A stretch of DNA of 64,000 bases from assembly GCA_046329495.1 (NCBI GenBank), contig JAXLUO010000001.1, positions 533,896 to 597,895 on the forward strand. Reading direction: 5' to 3'. Positions 61,101 through 64,000 of the stretch are shown one piece after another. The first letter of the stretch is position 1; each line of letters opens with the position of its first letter. The notes beneath the pieces were generated by a model, which saw nothing but the letters and a program-made list of their open reading frames with translations, was not told where the DNA came from and searched no databases. Made by a program: the position numbers and the translations under genes. This DNA is from Bog-950 sp046329495. GTDB taxonomy: Bacteria > Bacteroidota > Bacteroidia > Chitinophagales > LD1.

Positions 61101-64000
61101 TGCTGCATTTTGGCGTGCATCATTCGAATAGCCACTTACAAAGGTATTCGCCTGAAACGCACTATCAAAATCGCCAAATGCAACCGATTGATTATGGCCG
61201 GCATAGTTGTTTGAACCTGCAGCAAAAGAATTACTGCCACTTGCCTGGTTGTTTTGACCAAAGGCTGCCGAGTAGGACCCAATATTACCATTATCCCATT
61301 GCGCACCACTAACCGAGCCGGCCCTGAAAGATGATTTGGCCGGTATCCACATAAGGCGAACCCCCGCACCACTGGCAGGCGTAACCCCTGTACCGGTATT
61401 GCCACTGGCAAGGAAAGCACCGCCTGTAGTAAGGCGGAAGCCTTCGTCGTTATTGCGCTTGAATACCACATCGGCATTATCGGAGGTGCCCATAAAATTA
61501 GTGGCGGCATTGGTGCCTGTATTGCCGGTTAATGCCCAACCACTTAAGCTGCTAAGCGAAACTGAATTTTGGCCACCGATGCTAAGGTTGGTTCCGTTTA
61601 GGTATAAATTCTGCGTGTCTAAACCAAGCGTGGTTGCATCTACCCACTTACCATTACCGGCGGCATCGCTTTGCAGTATATAACCATTGGCAGCGCCGTT
61701 GGTCATTTTATAATACTTGCTGATAAGGCTATCATTAATCGTTACGCTGTTTGTGGAAAAATTACCATATATGAGCGGCGTACCGGTATTGCTGTTGTCG
61801 ATATATAGCTTGTTAGCTCCGGTTTCGTTATAACCTGCCTGGTAACCCAACATTACGTTACCCGCGCCGTTAACCAAGTAGCCTGCCTGGTAACCAAGCA
61901 CCGTGTTGTTTGAGTTTGTTGTATTGTTATACAACGCCTCGCGACCCACAGCCACGTTAGCAGCGCCGGTGGTATTACCGTTCATGGCATTTGAACCAAC
62001 AGCTACGTTGCTTGAGCCCGATGTGCTGGCGTTCATAGCAAAATTACCTATAGCCGTGTTGTTATTGGCATTGGTAATGTTATATAAGGCCTGTACCCCT
62101 AAGGCAATGTTAAAGCTGGCGGAAACCGAATTCTGCATGGCGTTTAAACCTAAAGCGGTGTTATAGTTTCCGCTGGCGTTATTCGCCAGGGTCCAGTAGC
62201 CCAAGCTGGTATTACCCTGACCATTTGTGGCCGCAGCCTGCGCACCAAAACCTACTGCCGTGTTGTTTAAACCGGTAGTATTGGCTTTTAAGGTTTGATG
62301 CCCCACCGCTACGTTGGCATAACCCGTGGTATTGGCCTGGCCCGACAAATAACCTACAAATACGTTTCTGTTATTATTTAAATTATCGCTGGCCCCGGCG
62401 CCTTCTCCCACAAATACCGATTGACCGGTATTCAGCACTTCAATTTGACCGTTATTGGTAATACGTGTGCGGATAACATTGTTTGTACGAATATCCAGCG
62501 CCTGGTTATCTGTAGTGCCTAAAAAATTAGTACCGTTGGTAGTGCCGGTGTTGCCGGTAAGGGTCCAGCCGCTTAAACCGCTGAGCGAAACTGTATTGCC
62601 ACCACCAATGCTAAGATTGGTGCCATTCAGATACAGGTTCTGTGAATCAGTAGCAGCCGATGGAGCCGCTACCCAGGTGCCGTTACCTGCGGCATCGCTT
62701 TGCAGTATATAACCATTGGCAGCGCCGTTGGTCATTTGAAAAGTGGTGGTGCGGGTTTTGCCGTTTACATCCAGTTTGGTGGTTGGTGTATTATAGCCTA
62801 CACCTATATTGCCGTTCTTGAGTATAGTAAATGCATCGGAACGGGTGGTAGATGAAGATCCGTTGCCGACATTGAAGACACGGTCCGAACCATTATAATT
62901 AGTTGTACTGTTTGGTGTATACACCGTACCGTAAATACCTAACGAAACTTCACTGTAGGAGGGTGCCGTGTTATACGAACCAAGCGCCATGCTGTGATTG
63001 CCCGAAGCCAGGTTGCCGCGGTTAAGTGCTACCGATGCATAGCCGGAAGCGGTATCGTTTAAACCTAAGGCAAACGAGTTGGTGTTGCTTACAATGTTGG
63101 CACTACCGGCTGCAAAACCCTGTGCACCGGTTACTGTATTACCATTGCCCATGGCGCTGGCTTCGTTACCGTTTACCTGGTTATTGTAGCCTGCTGCAAA
63201 ACCATTACCTGCGGTTACGCGGTTTTTATTACCCAGGGCAACCGCGCCTGATGCGGTAGCACTATCTTGATACCCGAGCGCAACTGTACCGGTATTGGTT
63301 GAATACGATTGATAACCTGCGGCAAAGGAATAGTTGCCTGTTGCTTTAGTACTTTGGCCGAAAGCAGCAGACGCAAAACCGCCGATGGTATCGTTGTAAC
63401 CTACTACAATACCGGCCGATGAGTTGTTGTACGATTGAAAACCACCGGCAAATGAATAGCTGGCTGCCGCGCGGTTGTACTGGCCGTATACCGCTGCATT
63501 ACCTGCAGTAACGGTATCATTCACGCCACCCAGCACTACCGAATTGCTGCCTGCGGCCAGGTTGTGATTTCCACCCAATACAGCCGAAGCATTTTGTGTG
63601 GCCGTATTATTATAACCCGAAATAAAGGAGTTAGCGCCGGTAGCTGTATCGCTATTGCCGAAGACGGCATCCTGGTTGGCATTGGCATAGTTGCCTACAC
63701 CGGCTACAAACGATCCGTTGCCATTAGCATAGTTGTTTTGTCCGAATGTTGCAGCGCCATAACCTGCTGCTTTTACATTATAACCTATGGCAACAGAATT
63801 AAAGCCACTTGCTTTGCTGAAGTTGCCGCCTGCCAAGGCATGTGCACCACTGGCAGTATCCACTTCGCCGATAACAAAGGCGCTGTTGTTAGTAGCGATG
63901 TTGCTCCAGCCGAAAGCAGTTGCTTGTGGAGCAGAGGCGGTATTTTGATAGTTTGCCGTAAAGGCATAGTTGCCAGTTGAATTGTTCGCGCGGCCAAAAG
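58152..64000 (-). CDS. Giant repeat protein with YadA-head-like repeats and Peptidase_S74 chaperone (5' end off window)
   Basis: At least 1948 residues; the frame is still open at base 64000, so the start and any signal peptide lie outside. From the N-terminal side: head-type repeats (SVAFGDFDSA, NSFAAGSNNYAGHNQ pattern, as in trimeric adhesins) to about 62960; four cassettes with WxLTGNTGTxxGTNFxGTTDN (near 62560, 61530, 60620 and 60045); linkers of the IGIGTTAPAYTLDVAG type; and stretches of NTTGxxNVAVGxxAL repeats. The C-terminus is an endosialidase-type intramolecular chaperone with SDVRIK (serine codon at 58746-58748) and KKVIAQQVEQVYPQAV, then a trimeric-type coiled coil (INQLQQNNAQLQHQNTEIEN). 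The chaperone probably folds and then cleaves the trimer. A surface fibre is likely; no phage genes adjoin. Confidence 0.87.
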   Translation of the reverse strand, partial: FGRANNSTGNYAFTANYQNTASAPQATAFGWSNIATNNSAFVIGEVDTASGAHALAGGNFSKASGFNSVAIGYNVKAAGYGAATFGQNNYANGNGSFVAGVGNYANANQDAVFGNSDTATGANSFISGYNNTATQNASAVLGGNHNLAAGSNSVVLGGVNDTVTAGNAAVYGQYNRAAASYSFAGGFQSYNNSSAGIVVGYNDTIGGFASAAFGQSTKATGNYSFAAGYQSYSTNTGTVALGYQDSATASGAVALGNKNRVTAGNGFAAGYNNQVNGNEASAMGNGNTVTGAQGFAAGSANIVSNTNSFALGLNDTASGYASVALNRGNLASGNHSMALGSYNTAPSYSEVSLGIYGTVYTPNSTTNYNGSDRVFNVGNGSSSTTRSDAFTILKNGNIGVGYNTPTTKLDVNGKTRTTTFQMTNGAANGYILQSDAAGNGTWVAAPSAATDSQNLYLNGTNLSIGGGNTVSLSGLSGWTLTGNTGTTNGTNFLGTTDNQALDIRTNNVIRTRITNNGQIEVLNTGQSVFVGEGAGASDNLNNNRNVFVGYLSGQANTTGYANVAVGHQTLKANTTGLNNTAVGFGAQAAATNGQGNTSLGYWTLANNASGNYNTALGLNAMQNSVSASFNIALGVQALYNITNANNNTAIGNFAMNASTSGSSNVAVGSNAMNGNTTGAANVAVGREALYNNTTNSNNTVLGYQAGYLVNGAGNVMLGYQAGYNETGANKLYIDNSNTGTPLIYGNFSTNSVTINDSLISKYYKMTNGAANGYILQSDAAGNGKWVDATTLGLDTQNLYLNGTNLSIGGQNSVSLSSLSGWALTGNTGTNAATNFMGTSDNADVVFKRNNDEGFRLTTGGAFLASGNTGTGVTPASGAGVRLMWIPAKSSFRAGSVSGAQWDNGNIGSYSAAFGQNNQASGSNSFAAGSNNYAGHNQSVAFGDFDSAFQANTFVSGYSNDARQNAAAVVGGHDNNANGNSSIIAGGSGNSISGASSFTTGTNNTVTGNAAAAFGTGNTAPSFNEVVIGNYATNYTAASSGTIDNTDRVFNVGNGTGSGNRHDAFTILKSGRIGVGTNAPDTTLHVVGSIKMVDGNQGTGKIMVSDANGVGSWTSVATALGNTAWGTGGNTGTVAGTNFIGTTDNIDWVVKTNNTERMRVLANGKIGIGTTAPAYTLDVAGQGNFVGGGGKSAAVIATRNVNPGMAWNMSGNATDEKWWDLLAASSRFLGRAVDDGNNSTTTWLQVNRGTGININSVTFPTGLVGVGTVSPAEKLHVVGSIRMEDGNQGTGKIMVSDVNGTGSWQDASTIINATAWSLTGNTGTTDGVNFIGTTDNVPFTVRTNNQQSGRIDPLLSNTFWGYWAGKSNTTGTQNTATGINALLNNTTGQGNVAMGVAALESNTTTWNLTAVGAFALQANTTGDGNVAVGFEALKNNTVGYDNTALGYDALVANTSGNWNTALGFNTLRSNTTGFINVAIGPGALGSNTSGSRNLAVGMNTMAATTTGANNSAFGVDALGNNTTGNYNEAQGYKALQMVTSGTGNIGIGFQAGVTSTTANANLTGNYNVFIGYSSGPGTSTQLSNAIAIGKNALVSQSNTMVLGGTGVDAVSVGVGTTTPSNLLHLVGTANVIEQIQSSSTTGTWLRMNNTSTGGTIWDFISTGQSNSEGAGNLLIKDNSSVRMMIKSSNGAIGMGTTNPTQAYLVVNGTLNNTLSYGYLNSGGATGTITNGTAGYSIYASGRIAATEFNAYSDVRIKNVIGVSNGENDLNTLAKIQITDYKFIDTISKGNGLNKKVIAQQVEQVYPQAVSHLSDYIPNIYKLTDMQNGRITVANDLKSGDMVKLIFADREEKVAVLSADAEGFTVALKDNGKVFVFGKEVSDFRTVDYEALTTLNVSATQELLKMINQLQQNNAQLQHQNTEIENKMAGMQSDLEMIKTALQLKAAGNK
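61661..61708 (-). repeat. 48-bp exact direct repeat, copy 1, inside the giant gene
   Basis: Identical to 62690-62737. It encodes part of the TNGAANGYILQSDAAGNG linker. The copies are 1029 bp apart, exactly 343 codons. Confidence 0.9.
62690..62737 (-). repeat. 48-bp exact direct repeat, copy 2, inside the giant gene
   Basis: Identical to 61661-61708 and in the same reading frame. Each copy precedes one of the NTGT cassettes. Confidence 0.9.

Noticed and set aside
58900..63900. Regular short repeats resembling a CRISPR array
   Set aside because: The repeats are degenerate, codon-phased and of protein origin; there are no constant repeats with unique spacers and no cas genes.
58348..63980. Many plus-strand open frames opposite the giant repeat gene
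   Set aside because: They mirror the repeated Gly/Asn/Ala codons of the minus-strand gene, show no domain or start signals, and the minus frame has continuous repeats and a C-terminal chaperone.
58152..64000. Prophage tail-fibre region
   Set aside because: Apart from the S74 chaperone there is no terminase, capsid, portal, tail or integrase gene in the window, and the neighbours are ordinary chromosomal genes.

Overview
The window is a stretch of chromosome from a member of the Bacteroidota, most likely a Chitinophagales/Sphingobacteriales-type bacterium. The grounds are an extended Rho with a disordered insert, Bacteroidota-typical families (DUF3078, DUF4290, DUF4382, DUF6600, DUF7033-type deacetylase), a type IX secretion sorting tail, a moxR-bat aerotolerance operon, and promoters matching the Bacteroidota consensus TTTG-N19-TAnnTTTG with few Shine-Dalgarno sequences. 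The species assignment is inference. No tRNA, rRNA, CRISPR array, intact insertion sequence or phage structural cluster was seen.

Layout. 0.2-5.1 kb: rho, the rpmH-rnpA-yidD cluster (rpmH lies partly inside a longer rnpA frame), and purN and purH. 5.2-10.9 kb: the cell-shape operon mreB-mreC-mreD-mrdA-rodA. 11.0-13.6 kb: a minus-strand unit of a PadR regulator with a PspC-domain membrane protein, plus a small secreted protein. 13.8-15.0 kb: a DUF3078 protein. 15.2-23.8 kb: moxR, a DUF58 protein, a membrane protein, then batA-batE. 23.8-24.4 kb: the only sizeable gene-free gap, with two hairpins. 24.4-34.4 kb: lipid phosphatase-like and CPBP membrane proteins, thiL, two RidA-family proteins, a GH25 lysozyme, selU, a degenerate 3-hydroxyacyl-CoA dehydrogenase coupled to a polysaccharide deacetylase, meaB, ppk2 and an RraA-family protein. 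34.5-44.9 kb: DUF4290, a PcrA-type helicase, SDR and flavin oxidoreductase pair, uvrA, a TPR protein and DUF502. 45.0-54.7 kb: a class III aminotransferase, a sulfotransferase, a multidomain glycosyltransferase coupled to a tiny secreted protein, a DUF4382 lipoprotein, tatC, rpiB, a DUF4397 lipoprotein and a DUF6600 protein with a glutamine-rich tail. 54.8-64.0 kb, all minus strand: a T9SS-exported propeller protein, a TPR-adenylate cyclase, and a very large repeat protein with a C-terminal Peptidase_S74 chaperone that runs off the right edge.

Most of the window is housekeeping: envelope growth (mre/rod, GH25, bat), translation and RNA (rho, rpmH, rnpA, selU), purine and thiamine synthesis, and DNA repair (pcrA, uvrA). 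The least ordinary part is the right end. There a surface-type giant protein made of YadA-head-like repeats is built from at least four related cassettes and carries an in-frame 48-bp exact direct repeat 1029 bp apart. Other points of interest are the nested rpmH/rnpA reading frames, the Rho disordered insert, the degenerate dehydrogenase-deacetylase pair, and promoters so close to the start codon that leaderless transcripts are possible.
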